Source: a virus
IMG/VR virus record: IMGVR_UViG_3300036791_000143
Span: 1-20,129 of that record
Reading direction: 5' to 3' (one strand)
DNA: 20,129 nt
Shown here: positions 19,867 through 20,129 of the stretch, piece after piece
Position numbering within the stretch: the stretch's first letter is position 1
Layout of the letters: each line of letters starts with the position of its first letter
Notes under the pieces: generated by a model
What the model was told of the DNA's origin: nothing
Database searches by the model: none
Seen by the model: only the letters and a program-made list of their open reading frames with translations
Position numbers and translations under genes: made by a program

Positions 19867-19997
19867 CGACGCACGCGGCCGACCCCGCCCATCCCCCGAC
19901 CGCCGCCCGGGCTGTTCGCAGCCCCCCGGTGGCCCCGGATGCTGGCCTGTCGGGCAGCCCCGCCAGCTGACCCCGACTCACACGCGGAGGAAGACCG

Positions 19998-20129
19998 ATG
20001 AACCCTGTCCTTGACCGGCTGCGCGCCCAGCGAGCCGAGCAGATGGCGGCCATGGACGCCGTCCTGTCCCAGGTGAACGACGACCGTGACCTCGTCGACG
20101 CCGAGAAGAGCCTTTTGACGGCCACCCAG
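19998..20129 (+). CDS. Major capsid protein, N-terminal part (cut by window end)
   Basis: The first 44 codons, from an ATG with a strong GGAGGAAG ribosome site. The peptide MNPVLDRLRAQRAEQMAAMD continues to VNDDRDLVDAEKSLL. This charged coiled-coil start with a DRDL-x-DAE motif is typical of the delta (scaffold) domain of HK97-type capsid proteins, which the prohead protease removes. Position directly after the protease supports this. The gene runs off the window end. The stronger ribosome site compared with neighbouring genes suits a highly made protein. Confidence 0.75.
   Translation, partial: MNPVLDRLRAQRAEQMAAMDAVLSQVNDDRDLVDAEKSLLTATQ

Overview
The window looks like most of the genome of a small temperate tailed phage (siphovirus type) of a high-GC host, most likely an actinobacterium. 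The evidence is very GC-rich DNA throughout, frequent GTG starts, ATGA/GTGA stop-start overlaps, an HK97-type head module (portal, S78-type protease, capsid start), a tape measure and frameshifted tail chaperone typical of long non-contractile tails, and a tyrosine integrase. No host gene, tRNA or rRNA is visible. No LysB-like mycolyl esterase follows the amidase endolysin, which argues weakly against a mycolic-acid host.

Layout. 1-6642: tail module, with the end of a connector or terminator gene, major tail protein, HK97-gp10-like protein, tail chaperone pair with a -1 frameshift, tape measure, distal tail protein, hub-like protein and upper baseplate/fibre protein. 6653-7818: lysis cassette, with an amidase endolysin that carries a strong internal start before its C-terminal domain, plus three small membrane proteins. 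7815-8636 (minus): integrase, followed by a repeat-rich 192 bp stretch. 8829-9403: a small unknown gene and an HNH gene. 9407-9995: immunity switch, with a leftward repressor and a rightward excisionase/Cro-like gene around a divergent control region that also holds a cluster of DnaA-box-like sequences. 9992-14005: tightly overlapped early genes (VRR-NUC nuclease, DNA methyltransferase, RecT, a winged-helix protein whose gene contains an origin-like set of repeats, a zinc-finger protein and several unknowns). 14006-14321: a 316 bp gene-free G-rich tract of degenerate pentamers. 14322-16398: packaging module (HNH, small and large terminase). 16425-18027: a beta-rich virion protein, a collagen-like fibre and a small unknown, unusually placed before the portal. 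18029-20129: portal, protease and the start of the capsid gene.

The window starts just before the major tail gene and ends just inside the capsid gene, while the integrase lies in the middle. This order fits a circular or packaged phage genome opened in the head module, not an integrated prophage. If so, only the rest of the capsid gene and the head-tail connectors are missing (inference).

How it works together. The integrase and the small MerR-like protein would control integration and excision, and the repressor would hold the switch. No helicase, primase or polymerase is seen, so replication must lean on the host. Two clusters of DnaA-box-like sites (9702-9764 and 12123-12329) suggest recruitment of host DnaA. 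RecT with the VRR-NUC nuclease would act in recombination. HNH, TerS and TerL would cut and package DNA, probably at a cos-type site near 14006-14735.
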